Origin: Climacium dendroides | Taxonomy: Eukaryota; Streptophyta; Bryopsida; Hypnales; Climaciaceae | Length of the DNA stretch: 64,000 bases | Direction: 5' to 3' | Assembly: GCA_950106755.1 (NCBI GenBank) | Contig: OX467087.1 | Coordinates: forward strand, 6,514,047 to 6,578,046 | Shown here: positions 45,801 through 58,087 of the stretch, in pieces | Position numbering within the stretch: the first letter of the stretch is position 1 | Layout of the letters: each line of letters opens with the position of its first letter | The notes under the pieces: model-generated | Told to the model about the DNA's origin: nothing | Database searches by the model: none | Seen by the model: only the letters and a program-made list of their open reading frames with translations | Program-made: the position numbers and the translations under genes

Positions 45801-48599
45801 ATGAAAGGAAAGACAAAAAAAATATAGACCTAAAAAATGGGGAACAATGTGAGCCCCCACTCGAAACACTCTACCATATATTATGAAAGGAAACACAAAA
45901 AAAATGTAGAGGAAAAAAATGGGGAATATTGTGAGGCTTCATTGGAAACAATCTACCATATATTATGAAAGGAAAGACCTAAAAAGTATAGAGAAAAAAA
46001 ATGGGGAATATTGTGAGCCCTCACTCGAAACATCCTAGAATATATTATGAAAGGAAAGACCAAAAAAATATAGAGAAAAAAAAATGGGGAATATTGTGAG
46101 TCCCCACTCAAAACACTCTACCATATATTATGAAAAGAAAGACAAAAAAAATATAGAGGAAAAAAATGGGGAATATTGTGAGGCTTCACTCGAAATACTC
46201 TAGAATATATTATCAAAGGAAAGACAAAAAATGTATAGAGAAAAAAATGGGGAATATTGTGAGCCCTCACTCGAAACACCCTAGAATATATTATGAATGG
46301 AATGACCAAAAAAATATAGAGAAAAAAAATGGGGAATAATATGAGGCCCCACTCGAAACACTCTAGAATATATTATGAAAGGTAAGACCAATACAATATA
46401 GAGGGAAAAAAATGGGGAATATTGGGAGGCCCCACTCGAAACACTCCACCATATATTATGAAAGCAAAGACAAAAAAAGTATAGAGAAAAAAAAATGGGG
46501 AATATTGTGAGGCCCCAATTGAAACACTCTAGAATATATTATGAAACAAAAGCCCAAAAAAAGTATACAGGAAAAAAATGAGGAATATTGTCCGGCCCCA
46601 CTTGAAACACCCTAGAATATATTATGAAAGGAAAGACAAAAAAAGTATAGAAAAATAGAATGGGGAATTTAGAGTCCCCCCTTAAAACACTCTACCATAT
46701 ATTATGAAAGGAAAGACAAAAAAAATACAGAGGAAAAAAATAGGGAATATTGTGAGGCCCCACTCGAAACACCCTAGAATATATTATGAAAGGAAAGACC
46801 AATAATATATATAGAAAAAAATGGGGAATATTGTGAGCCCCCACTCGAAAAACTCTACCATATATTATCAAAGAAAAGACAAAACATGTATAAAGAGAAA
46901 AAAAAATGGGGAATATTGTGAGCCCGCACTCGAAACACCCTAGAATATATTATGAAAGGAAAGACCAAAAATATATATAGAAAAAAAAATGGGGAACAAT
47001 GTGAGCCCCCACTCGAAACACCCCAGAATATATTATGAAAGGAAAGACAAAAAAAATATAGAGAAAAAAAATAGGAAACAATGTGAGCCCCCACTCGAAA
47101 CCCTCTAGAATATATTATGAAAGGAAAGACCAAAACAATATAGAGGAAAAAAATAGGGAATATTGGGAGCCCCCACTCGAAACACTCTACCATATATTAT
47201 GAAAGGAAAGACAAAAAGAGTATAGAGAAAAAAAATGCGGAACATTGTGAGGCACCACTCGAATCACTCTAGAATATATTATGAAAGGAAAGACAAAAAA
47301 AGTATAGAGAAAAAAATGGGGATTATTGTGAGCCCTCACTCGAAACACCCTAGAATATATTATGAAAGGAAAGACCAAAAAAATATAGAGAAAAAAAATG
47401 GGGAATACTGTGAAGCCCCACTTGAAACACTCTAGAATATATTATCAAAGAACAGACCAAAACAATATAGAGGAAAAAACTGGGAAATATTGGGAGCCCC
47501 ACTCAAAATACTCTACCATATATTATGAAAGGAAAGACCAAAAAATATGGACAAAAAAAATGGGGAATATTGTGAGCCCTCACTCGGAACACCCTGGAAT
47601 GTATTATGAAAGGAAAGATGAAAACAATATAGAGGAAAAGAATGGGGAATATTTTGAGGCCCCACTCGAAACACCTTAGAATATATTATGAAAGGAAAGA
47701 CAAAAAAAGTATAGAGTAAAAAAATGGGGAATACTGTAAGGCCCCACTTGAAACACTCTACCATATATTATGAAAGGAAAGACCAAAAAAATATAGACAA
47801 AAAAAATGGGGAACAATGTGAGCCCCCACTCGAAACACTCTAGAATATATTATGAATCAAAAGCCCAAAAAATTAAAGAGACAAAAAATGGGGAATATTG
47901 TGAAGCCCCACTCGAAACACTCTAGAATATATTATCAAAGAACAGACCAAAACAATATAGAGGAAAAAAATGGGAAATATTGGGAGCCCCACTTGAAACA
48001 CTCTACTATATATTATGAAAGGAAAGACAAAAAAAGTATAGAGAAAAAAAATCGGGAATATTGTAAGGCCCCACTCGAAACACTCTACCATATATTATGA
48101 AAGGAAAGACAAAAAAAATATAGAGAAAAAGAATGGAGAATATTGTGAGGCCCCACTCGAAACACTCTAGAATATATTATGAAAGGAATGACAAAAATAG
48201 TATAGAGAAAAAAAATGAGGAATATTTTGAGCCCTCACTCGAAACACCCTAGAATATATTATGAAAGAAAAGACCAAAAACATATAGAGAAAAAAATGGG
48301 GAATATTGTGAGGCCCCACTCGAAACACTCTAGAATATATTATCAAAGGAAAGACCAAAAAAATATAGAGGAAAAAAATGGGGAATATTGGGAGGCCCCA
48401 CTCGAAACACCCTAGAATATATTATCAAAGGAAAGACCAAAAAAATATAGAGAATAAAAATGGGGAATGTTTGTGAGGCCCCACTCGAAACACTCTAGAA
48501 TATATTATCAAAGAAAAGACAAAAAAGTATAGACGAATAAAATGGGGAATATTGGGAGCCCCCACTCGAAACACCCTAGAATATATTATGAAAGGTCTT
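42891..48599 (+). repeat. Satellite 2: ~82-bp tandem repeat, about 70 copies
   Basis: The unit is TGGGGAATATTGTGAGGCCC, CACTCGAAACACTCTAGAAT, ATATTATGAAAGGAAAGACC and an A-rich AATATAGAGGAAAAAA. Spacing between successive ATGGGGAA words is 80-82 bp (for example 42892, 42974, 43056, 43218, 43300). Two alternating variants occur (GAAACAAAAGCCC and GAAAGGAAAGACC; CTCTAGAATA and CTCTACCATA). Units are 85-95% alike by eye. Short frames such as IIYSRVFRVGPHNIPHFF on the minus strand arise from the repeat and are not genes. Confidence 0.96.
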
Positions 48600-48895
48600 T
48601 GCTCCAAAAACTTCTTCAAAGTTTGAAGAGCACTACCTACATTTTTAAAGCCTACAACCTCTTCTACTATATCGTGAGGATTAGCTTCATCAGGATCACT
48701 ATCTTCGTATTGACTACCTTGTTGAGATGGAAGCATTTCAATAATTTCTTTATCAATGGACTGATAAGGGCTATTCAAATCAAACTCAAGCTCATAATTT
48801 AAATACTCTTGAACATTCATGTTAGGGGTCTCAGTCTCAAAGGATATCAAACTTAGTTGTTCTAATACAACAACCTTTTTTTGGAAACTTATCAC
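48600..48895 (-). pseudogene. Tigger/pogo transposase, C-terminal fragment
   Basis: The minus frame reads MNVQEYLNYELEFDLNS, SIDKEIIEMLPSQQG and an acidic YEDSDPDEANPHDIVEEV, ending VGSALQTLKKFLEQRPF. Acidic tails followed by an 'ALxxLxxFLxQ' helix are typical of the C-terminus of Tigger/jerky-type transposases. The CENP-B-like DNA-binding domain and DDE core are absent, lost by internal deletion between the TIR and this fragment. The frame runs on into satellite sequence. Confidence 0.72.
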
Positions 48896-49041
48896 TTACT
48901 GAGGTAAAATTAACAAAGTCGGGAGCGCATCATTGCGTAACACATAACACTTACTAGTCTTAATTTTAAGGGAGCACAAATTTCCATAACACATATAGAG
49001 TTTTAATACTTATCGAGGTAACACTTATCGAGGTCTGACTG
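48600..49041 (-). mobile_element. pogo/Tigger-type transposon remnant with one TIR
   Basis: On the minus strand the element starts CAGTCAGACCTCGATAAGTG at 49041, next to TA (49042-49043). It continues with a second ACCTCGATAAGT word, the typical Tigger/pogo terminus and TA target. Inside lies the tail end of a transposase. The start of the transposase and the other TIR are missing. The element is cut at 48600, where satellite 2 begins. Confidence 0.8.
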
Positions 49042-52000
49042 TAGATCAATCTCACCATTGTGATTATTGTGTTTCAATTCCATATTAGAGCTATTAACAA
49101 ATTAGTTATCCCTTCAATTTTGAACCTACTTCTACTTAGTAATTTTTTAATGAATGAAAATTAAGTGCTTTTTTGTTGAATTTTTTTCCTTAGATAACTC
49201 AATTCAATTCTTCAACATGAAAAATTAGAAAATCAAAATCAATAGTACAAAAAATTTAAGTTAAAAAGATTCAAAGCCAAAAATCTAGCTGATCAAGGTA
49301 TAAAAAAAAGACTTGTTTTCTTCACTTTGAATGTAAATATCTTGCAATCTATGTAGTCAAAGTTTTTGAAAATTTTCCATACATTTTCAAAGTTTTCTGC
49401 TCTTTGTAATAGAAATGGCAATTTTGAGTAGGTTTAGATGGAAAAAAGGCCTTCGGACTTTAGGGGTTAAAAATTCTATATTTTCTTCACATTAAATCCA
49501 AATAATGCATGCAAAAGGATGTTGGAATCCTCTTTCAATTGCCAATGAGAAAGATTTATGTTTAATTATTGAGAATCTTAAATGTGCATGCTTGATATCA
49601 ATTTTCATTAAACATAGAAACGAACATCGACAAACATCCACTCATGCAACGATTTTTTTATTCATTTGTTCCAGATAATATTAATCCTTACATGTGGAGA
49701 AGGACATTTGGTGCCTTATGGATGATAAAGAATCCTTCTAGTAGGATGGAAGTGCATATATTCATCCTTTGAATTTTGTTGTGAAAAAGAGAGGTCTTCT
49801 ACAAAGTACAATTTCCTACAAGTGCTTTTGTAATTTTTTAAGCAAATGATCTATATGGTAACCAAAGGATGATTTCCACGGTGACACGTTTTTGCGCAGT
49901 GGCCTAGCTAGCTTTTATTTTCCCAAAACAACATTAAAATCAAGATTAACCTATTAATGTGTGGCAGACATTCTTTGTCTGATGAATGATAAGAAATTCT
50001 CCTCTGTAGGACAGAAATGCAACTATTCATCCTCGGAATTAGGGGTGGAAAGGGAAAATCTTCTACAGTAGTTTGACTCCTAATGAATATTTTTTATGGG
50101 TCCCGTCAGGAGAGGCATATGCTCCCCTAACGGGGAATTTGTAGCATGCTAGGAACATCGAGGGAACAAACTCGGGAAATGTGGAAACGAGCACTGGAAA
50201 ATAGTAATTTGAGTGTTGATTGCGGAATTCCATTGCTCTCATTCCGCTTGTGCTTGCTTTCAAACCTCATTGATTACACCACAATTAGATTGCAAAGAAA
50301 AAGCTCGAAGAGAAGTAGATGCAACTGGAAATGGTGAAGAAACAGCAGGGTTTAATGATGGTAGGGCATTATTAGAATTGGAACCTCCTGAGCGGGTATA
50401 GTGCCATGGAATTGTCTCACCTAGTGTCTTTGAAATTGCAGATCAATTGTACAAGAGTCGTTTTAGAACGCAATTGGGGTGATAATGTATTTCACTATTG
50501 GTACTTACATTCTTTCTAGGAAAAGTCTGGGCATTGGATGGAATTGAGTCGCATAAGAGTCAAAGCTTGCTTATTGGGAGTATTGATCGTCATACAAAAG
50601 GTGGATTGATTGAATTTGGAGCTTGTTTAGGGTTTCAATATTTCTTATGGAGTCATGGAGTTCAATTGTGGAAATTTGGTTGCAGAGCTTGATACTTTGC
50701 TAGAAGAGACACCAAATTTTATCATAGCTCAACGCGCCAAAGTAGTGTTGGGAACGTCGAAGTAGCGGATTAGTTGTCTGTGTAATTTCTTTAATTTTCT
50801 TGAGTAGAATTGCACTATGAGGTGCCATTGCTTTTGGTGGAGTTTTTCTTGCCATTTTAGGGTTTCACAAGGTTATGATCGGTGGTCGGTTCAAAGTCAT
50901 TTAAGTGATTTGCTCTTGTTTTGTTGCAATGAAAAGGGAATTAGAGTTTGTTAGGCAATGCCTGTTCTTCTTTTTGCTTTGATGGACTCTTTCTTGCCAA
51001 TTTTGGGTTTCATAGGGTTTATGATCGGTGCATGGTTTGGAGTTTTTAGGTTTTTAATTTCTGCTTTCTACAGTGGAAACAATAATTAGAAAGTACAAAA
51101 GTGTAGTAGATTCCCATATTTCATTGTATTTTTTCTGTATGTTGTAAGCTAGTTCATAGAACCGAATTAGATTAGGTGGAGACGGATCAATATATCAAGA
51201 GTTTCTTTTGGTTGAAATGGTTGTTCTTAATTCTTGGAAGATGTCGTACATACATGTGATTAGACGTATATTCTTATTGGAATGTTGAATTCACATCATT
51301 TTATCAAAGATTGACCGTGGTTTAGTAAACTGCATCGTTACCTATTTGCTTTCACCAATGTATTTATGTATTGTTTTTTGTTTTGTTTTTTTTAAACACA
51401 TGGACAATTTCTATTGAGGTTTATAAGCGTTCTTTGTTTTGAAAAACATGTAGTGTAGTGCATTGCTTGACCCTTTCGTAGTAGCTGGGGTCATAAATAC
51501 TTGCTGCAATGATTTTAAGATGCTGAATTAGTTGATCGTAAGTCTTATTTGTCTATGGGGCATTTTTTGTTGTTTATGATTAAGGAATGACTTGGTGTTC
51601 CTATGGTGGACTGATCAGTTGTACAGACGCTTCTAACTGAGCTGACAAAAAACTATCAACAGCTTAGAGAGTTAGATTAAAAACTTCAAGGTAGATTTTG
51701 CCATTCAATATATCATATTGCGTACCAATGAGTAACTATGCTGATTTCTATTTTAAATCTTGATTCTAGGAGACATGCTTGAGCTCTTATTGTCATGTTG
51801 TGAACATTATAATTGTATGAGTCCTATGCAGGGTTTTGTTAAATACTTGCTATGAAAATGACATTACTAAACACAATTCCATAGATTTTTGGGTGAGACG
51901 ATTTTTATAGTTTGAGGTTGCTATGATGCAGCTCTTTAGAAAGATATGCAGGTGCAATGTGCAAAGGGGTTAGATGATGTGGGGAGAGTGAAAGAATCTG

Positions 52001-52158
52001 GTACTCCTCCTAAGGCTATTGCTAGCCAGCATACAAATGGATTTCTTGACATTCACAAGTCTTGCCTTGCCTTGCAATAGCTGAGGAAAAAGTGTTTTTA
52101 GCTCTACAAATTTATGATCTAGTAAGCTTATTTATTGACTTGCTTGTATATATCTTTG
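49042..52158. other. AT-rich spacer with short dispersed repeats
   Basis: No gene supported. About 49690-49770 and 49950-50045 are related direct copies (GGATGATAA...TCCT...AGGA...TATTCATCCT...GAATT) of the arms of the inverted-repeat element at 56431. 50130-50700 has short open frames and moderate GC but no recognisable product. Confidence 0.45.
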
Positions 52159-52740
52159 TCCAGGGGGTGCACTATAAAGTTCATGGGTGAAGAGCGACCA
52201 AATTTTGGACCCCCTATATTATATCCTAAAATTTTATTTTTTTTCTAAAAAAAATATGAATAGATTTTCCTACTTTAAAAGTTTATATTCTGAATTATTG
52301 GTATTTTATGTTAATAATAATTAGTTACAAATTTTAGAAGAAAAAAGATACATTGTAAAGCTAAAAATAACTTTCACACCCCTATATTATATAAGAAAAA
52401 AAATGAAAAAAATGTAAAAAAATTCTATAAAATAGCTTTCTACTAAAAGTTTATTTTGACTTAATATTGATACAATAGTCATCTTCATGTGATCTCTATA
52501 AATATTTTAGTTGAAAAATATGCCATTTTAGTTCATTTTTCAATCCTTTCCAGACAATATATCACATGTTATTTAGGATTGAAATCTTTGGCAATAGAAA
52601 CCTATAGACATTGTTAAACAAAGCTCAAAATCGTAGGTTGAAATTATAGTTTATTAGAAAGTAATTAGGAAAAGTAGAAATGGATAGTTAGGTTTTGGTA
52701 GCTCCTCACCCATAAACTTCCTTTGTAGTACACCCCCGGG
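52159..52740 (+). mobile_element. hAT-like MITE with 8-bp target duplication
   Basis: 582 bp flanked by a perfect 8-bp duplication TATCTTTG (52151-52158 and 52741-52748). Terminal inverted repeats: left CAGGGGGTGCACTATAAAG...TTCATGGGTGAAGAGC; right, reversed, GGGGGTGTACTACAAAGG... TTTATGGGTGAGGAGC. Interior AT-rich and non-coding. The 8-bp duplication places it with hAT. Confidence 0.85.
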
Positions 52741-53333
52741 TATCTTTGCGATCTTCACCTCTTATTTGTTATTATGGAACTAGTATCATTCATATGTGCT
52801 TTTAAAATATTTGAGTTATGAAACTGTTAGTGATATGACATTCATACTTATGGATGACCATACGTCTTGCAAATTAATAAATATATTCAACAATTAAATA
52901 AAGACTTGAAGAAATTTGAAAAAGAACTCAGAAGAGGTGAGTACAATTCTATTGCATTGAATTATTAATGTTTAGGTATCAACTTCTAAAATGTGTTGGT
53001 TTAGTTTCCATAGTTTAGGAAAGAAGAAGTGCATTTGTTGAACAGTCTAGCACATCTCATGTTTAAGCTTTGTTTTTCTTTGCTTTTTAAGTGTCGACCT
53101 TACAAGTTCATTCGTTTTCTGTTACGTTATTGTTTTTTAAAATTAATTGTCTGGTTATTTTCTCTTTTAGTTCCTACATGGATGTCTTTTGTTCTTGCAG
53201 ATAGAGAGGCATTTGGAGGAACCCTATTTTTAGTAGAGCCATAGTTAGAGGGTGCAGGTGGAATGCTTGGAAGAGATGGTGGAGACGGAACTGGATTTGG
53301 TTGTAGAAAGTGTACTATTTATTTAATTGTCTA
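52741..53333. other. AT-rich spacer
   Basis: No gene or repeat recognised. A short frame at 53029-53241 ends in a Gly-rich non-conserved stretch; no support. Confidence 0.4.
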
Positions 53334-54145
53334 CTAGTGGTTGGCACTTGCTATGCTATGCATTCATCATTAGAATTTTATAAGAATTTTAATGTATTAG
53401 ATAGAATGCAAAACAAAAATTTCAATAAATCTTCAAATAAAAATGACTATAATCTTTGTATAATTTTTTTTATAAGTAAGCATAGATTGAAATTTACAAT
53501 AGAAATTTATTGAATGATGAATGAAACATATGCAATGGTAAATACTATAAACTATACACATACATTAGAATGCATTAGAAATTTCACTCCATTGTTACAA
53601 AAAATGGCAACCCAAATTAAAAAATTGAAAATAAAAACTTATAAATCTCAAAAATTTCATGAACAATTTAATTATTGTGAAATCCAAAATCGCTTCAATT
53701 GAAAAAAAATTCCAAAATCATTTCGTAGTAGCAATAGAAAATTGAAATTATGAAAGCTCAAAGCTCACAAAAACACAAAATCATAGAAGTGCAAAGAAGT
53801 GTAAAGCCAAGAGAAGCAATGGATTTGCTACCTCTATAATATCATCCTATGGATCCTCTTTAATATCACCTTAATTGCAACAATTATATTATTTCTATAA
53901 TATCACCCTTTGTAAAAAGTGATATTACAAAAGTGATTGCAAACTGCTATTCTATTTCTGTAATATCACATTGTGTGAAAACACAATTTCTATGTATGCA
54001 TGATTGAAAATATCTTTACAAAATATTTAAAATAATTATTTTAAAGACTTAGTGAAATCATTATCATGCATTCTATTCAAATATATCAAATTTTTACTAA
54101 TATGTGATACAATGAATGCGTAGCATAGCAAGCACGAGCCTCTAG
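53334..54145. mobile_element. TIR element flanked by TA
   Basis: Left end CTAGTGGTTGGCACTTGCTA and right end, reversed, CTAGAGGCTCGTGCTTGCTA, both continuing TGCTATGCATTCAT / TGCTACGCATTCAT. Flanking TA on both sides (53332-53333, 54146-54147) suggests a Tc1/mariner-like TA target. 812 bp, AT-rich, with several small frames but no transposase. Confidence 0.65.
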
Positions 54146-54938
54146 TATTAATGGTAGCATTTGTGATATTATAGAGGGATTTATGATTTTAGTAGTATGA
54201 TATGTTGTTACCTTATCTGATGCTTTGATCTATTATTAGGCCTCTAGGTATGTAGTGTCTACTCTTACAGAGTCCATTTATCTTATACCTCTCATTTCTT
54301 GGGGTTAATTAAACTATACATTTTATTGGAGTAGGGAATTCTGCTCACAGGGACTCGAGAACCAGAGTTTCATTCTAACAAAGGTTTTAGTGTGCACCGT
54401 TTTAAGCTCATTCCAAATTATATGGTATTTATTACATACAAGCTTGAAATTATTTACACATCAACTATTGTAGTATATTGGTTCATATCCAGAGGGCAAA
54501 ATATACTAACAAACATTACAAATGTAGAGCTGGATCTTCCTATTGATCAAAACGAAGCAACATATTGTTACTATGGATAGGATTTTTATAGAAAAATGAT
54601 TGCTTGTGATAATGCCGAGATAAGAGCTTTATGCCCTTTTCCATATTGTGAAGGTTAGAAGGTTGTTGAAATTCTTGATAGCTGAGAGTGACAAGGGCTC
54701 TTTTTTTGACCAAAATTAAATAATCTTGTGAAAAACTTAAGTTTAAACATACTAAATCAACATTTAGTCAGCTAACTTCTACAACATTGCAACCTAATGT
54801 CTCTATTTCTTAAGAACCTTATCATCAAATATATCATTTGTATTCATGATATTTTTTCTTCTAGTAGCATACCAAAATGTTTAACAAGATGACTTTGTTG
54901 TGCAGTGCAAAATCGAGTGGTTCCACTTTGACCATATG
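54146..54938. other. Spacer
   Basis: No gene or repeat recognised before the inverted solo LTR. Confidence 0.4.
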
Positions 54939-56232
54939 TGTCGCGACCCAAATGACACTTTACAGCTTCCAACGGCTCACTAGGTTCACCACAATCCACT
55001 TACAACATCACTTGGTTACAAACTGCCTAATATTGCACATGCCAAGTACACATAGTGTTAGTCCGCATTTCCAACTACACTCCTATCATGACACTCCTAC
55101 ATGACATACACTCCTATCATGACACCAGGCATGTTATTTAGCAATATGGGGTGGAATTTCCACTTTAATGTGCAAGAACCCATTGTGACACTCCACACCA
55201 TGGTCCTAACCGCCCTTGAGTGTCACCCCACTCCATATTAGTCCTTTTTGCATTTGCTACTCATTCACTAGAGATAATCAACATTTACAACTCGAGACAC
55301 ATTCAAGGAGGCCTAGCAAGGAACAGGACTCCACCCAACCGATGCCATGGGACACACACAAGTGTCCCATGGTGCCTTGAAGTAGTGGTGAAGTCACTAC
55401 CAACAACTATGAGTCACCGGGACTCACCAACTCACCAAGGCTTCAAGAGGGAGAAAGGAAGGAGACTAACTCCTCCTATGTATTTTCTATGATATTCGGC
55501 AGACCCCCCCCCGTCCTAGGTCAAAGGGAGTCCTTGGATAACCTTGGGTTGTGGAAGACCATCCAATTCCAACTTAAATCACCAAGTTACATTACTGTTT
55601 GAATTCTTGAACTTCCAATTGGCGTAATTTTGTGCTCAGAGCTTCAAATCCAATATGCAAGCTCATTTTAGACATCTACGCAATGAGAAAATGCCTATGG
55701 ACTATTCACTAATTTCATTTAGATAAGTTCTCGCAAAGTTATGGCCCTCCAAAGATTTGGGTTCGCCAAGGGAGGTGTCACGCTTTTACCACGGTTCTTC
55801 TTTTGGCCATAACTTTTGACTCCTATCTTAGAACCTCGTAATACTTGTCATTTTAGGTTCCTTGTGTTCATAGATTTTCAATGATATGCTACATGCCATA
55901 CTTTTTTATGGGATTCATTGAGAACCTCTCACACCTAGCCCTCAAGTGTCTCAACGCCACCGGGACCTAGTCAACTTCGAACGGCCATAACTTTTAGCTC
56001 ACAACTTCAAATCGCGTGTTCTTTACACCATTAGAAGCGTACTGCCAAGATATTTTCAAGCATGTATAACACTCTACTTTCAACTTCAAAACAGGATATC
56101 ATTACCCCCTGTTTGATTGGGAGTCTCTCAAATCTGCCTACCTAGTCTATTGCAAGGCTTGGGAAGTCACCTCAAGGTCCCTCCTTGCGCACTAAGGTTC
56201 ATTGGGCATCCCAAGAAGATAGGGATATGACA
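54939..56232 (-). mobile_element. 1.29-kb solo LTR, inverted copy
   Basis: On the minus strand it starts TGTCATATCCCTATCTTC and ends GGGTCGCGACA, collinear with 5042-6334 over its length (1294 and 1293 bp). Shared landmarks include GTCCTTGGATAACCTTGGGT and CATGGGACACACACAAGTGT. Flanks ATATG (54934-54938) and ATGTG (56233-56237) give a 5-bp duplication with one change. No internal retroelement genes. Confidence 0.83.
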
Positions 56233-56430
56233 ATGTGGGGATTAAAGAGTGACCGAAGGGCAAGTAGTACTACAACGATTGTGTAGTTGTCATGAAATGG
56301 TGGTGCCCCAAAGTACCAATGGGAGAGAAAGTTGGTCATACTAGTACTAAAAAAATCCATAGTGAACCCTAATTTTCATAATTAGTGATCTAGACTCAAG
56401 TATAACTAGCCACAGTAGTATTTTATTTTA

Positions 56431-56946
56431 AACGTTGACATGAATGCCAAACATTCGATGGATGACAAGGAATCTTTGTGTATAAGACAAAAGTACAACT
56501 ATTCATCCTCAGAAATTTATAGCAAATTTATACTTTGTCCAAAAAAATGTAATTTCAATTGTTCTCACTGTTTTTCACACTTGTCTTTATATGGGGGAAA
56601 AATTTCAACAACAGCATGAGGCCAAACTCTTCATTCTAAACACGATAGGTTGTTTTACTTTATTCTAAGGCTAACTTGAATTCAATCTTTCATTTGGAAG
56701 CAATATGTATGCTTCTTGACCTATTAGTCTATTACTATACATTGAAGGGGTGGCCTTAAAAATCATCCTTTTGGATTATTGTGTGCATGATTGGCCTAAG
56801 AAATAGCAAAAATACTCAGTGGAAATCAAAGTATGGTAGGAGATCTTCCCTTTCCAAACCCAATTCAAGGATGAATAGTTGCACTTTTGTCCTATGCATA
56901 AAGATTCCCTATCATCCATCAGATGTTTAGTGTCCGTGTCAACGTT
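56431..56946. mobile_element. MITE-like element with ~90-bp inverted arms
   Basis: AACGTTGACA at the left and TGTCAACGTT at the right begin arms that pair over about 90 bp, with ATGGATGA(C/T)A(A/G)GGAATCTTT, AGACAAAAGTACAACTATTC and similar partners. Diverged single arms lie at 49690 and 49950. Ends and target duplication are not fixed with certainty. Confidence 0.6.
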
Positions 56947-57625
56947 CAAGGGTTATACATAAAAAAAAAGATGGGAATAGGTGATAAAAATGAATCTTTC
57001 AAAAAATGCATCATCTTTTAAATTCTTGACTAGAATCAAACAATCAAGATTCCAAATTCTAGAACAATACAAATTTAACATTGAATTAGAAGAGCTTTAC
57101 CACTTAATTTCCTCGTTAAAAACACTCATTTCTAAGAGTATTTATTTTGTGATGCCATCTTCCAAGCCTGCCGACTAAATGCCAAGACAAAAAATCAATC
57201 AACAATGTAATTTTTGTTATCTCTTTTTTTTCTTCAAATTAGAAGAGATGGATGTGCTTGCAAGGAACAATAAATCCTTGTAAAGATTCTAAATGTAAAT
57301 ATTTGTACCAATTCATACCTTTTGCATTTAAATGAAAATATTAGTGTTATTCTTAAATATAATATGTGATTTTGAAGGCAATTCTATAGGTCCACACGTC
57401 TTGTTGGTTTTTTTAAACTAGATGATGTCACACGGTTTTGATTTCCACGGTCGCCAGCCCGGTGTTTAAGGGTTAAAAAACACGGTCAACCGGTAAAAGC
57501 ATTCTATCTGTAAGCCGACTGCTCCAAAAGTCCAAAAACCATGGGCCGGCCACGGAGCGCGTGAGAGAAGATAATATCCCTCACCAGTGGATGGACGGTG
57601 AGCCTCTCTCGCAAGTACTCGCAAT
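56947..57625. other. Spacer
   Basis: No gene supported. GC rises from 57420 on; TTTAAGGGTTAA and TGATTTCCACGG words here recur in reverse order near 33745-33780. Confidence 0.4.
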
Positions 57626-58087
57626 AGGGGTAGTCACGGCATGTTCACGGTGTGTGTGAACAATGAACAATGAACAATGGAAAGTGCTTTAAAGGGCCAA
57701 TGAGAAGAGACGAATATTGAACAAGCTATGACCACCCTTTTGGTTCAAAATTGTTGAGAATAATGGAGAATGGACAATGGTATTACCCAAGGTAAGTGAC
57801 GACCTTCCTGGAAGGAACTGCCGACCTTCCCGGAGGAAACTGGCCAGGGAATCGGCAACCTTTCCGGGTTAAAATGCTAGTTCAAAAGTTAAAATAAAAA
57901 GAACAAAGGAATAATCTTAGCGGAACCTTGATTGTTCACTCCCAACATCCACCTCTTGAGGTGGATGTTGGGAGTGAACAATCAAGGTTCCGCTAAAAAT
58001 ATTCCATGCAAGGGACGCCAACCCTCGGCCGCCACTACACCAATGTTCATTGTTCACCATCCCCAAGAACATGCCGTGACTACCCCT
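57626..58087. mobile_element. TIR element enclosing a perfect palindrome
   Basis: Left AGGGGTAGTCACGGCATGTT and right, reversed, the same sequence; further inside, GTGAACAATGAACAATG pairs with CAATGTTCATTGTTCAC. Flanked by AAT on both sides (57623-57625, 58088-58090). 462 bp, non-coding. The central part holds the palindrome at 57917-57996. Confidence 0.72.
57917..57996. repeat. Perfect 80-bp palindrome
   Basis: 39-bp arms without mismatch around a TT centre (57956-57957). The left arm starts TTAGCGGAACCTTGATTGTT; the right arm ends with its exact complement. Weaker pairing (GGAATA/TATTCC) extends outward to about 57909. Confidence 0.97.

Noticed and set aside
43008..48415. Many 60-110-codon frames such as IIYSRVFRVGPHNIPHFF
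   Set aside because: They follow the 82-bp satellite and shift with its period; no independent coding evidence.
42891..48599. CRISPR-like array
   Set aside because: Repeats are contiguous 82-bp units without unique spacers in a eukaryotic context.
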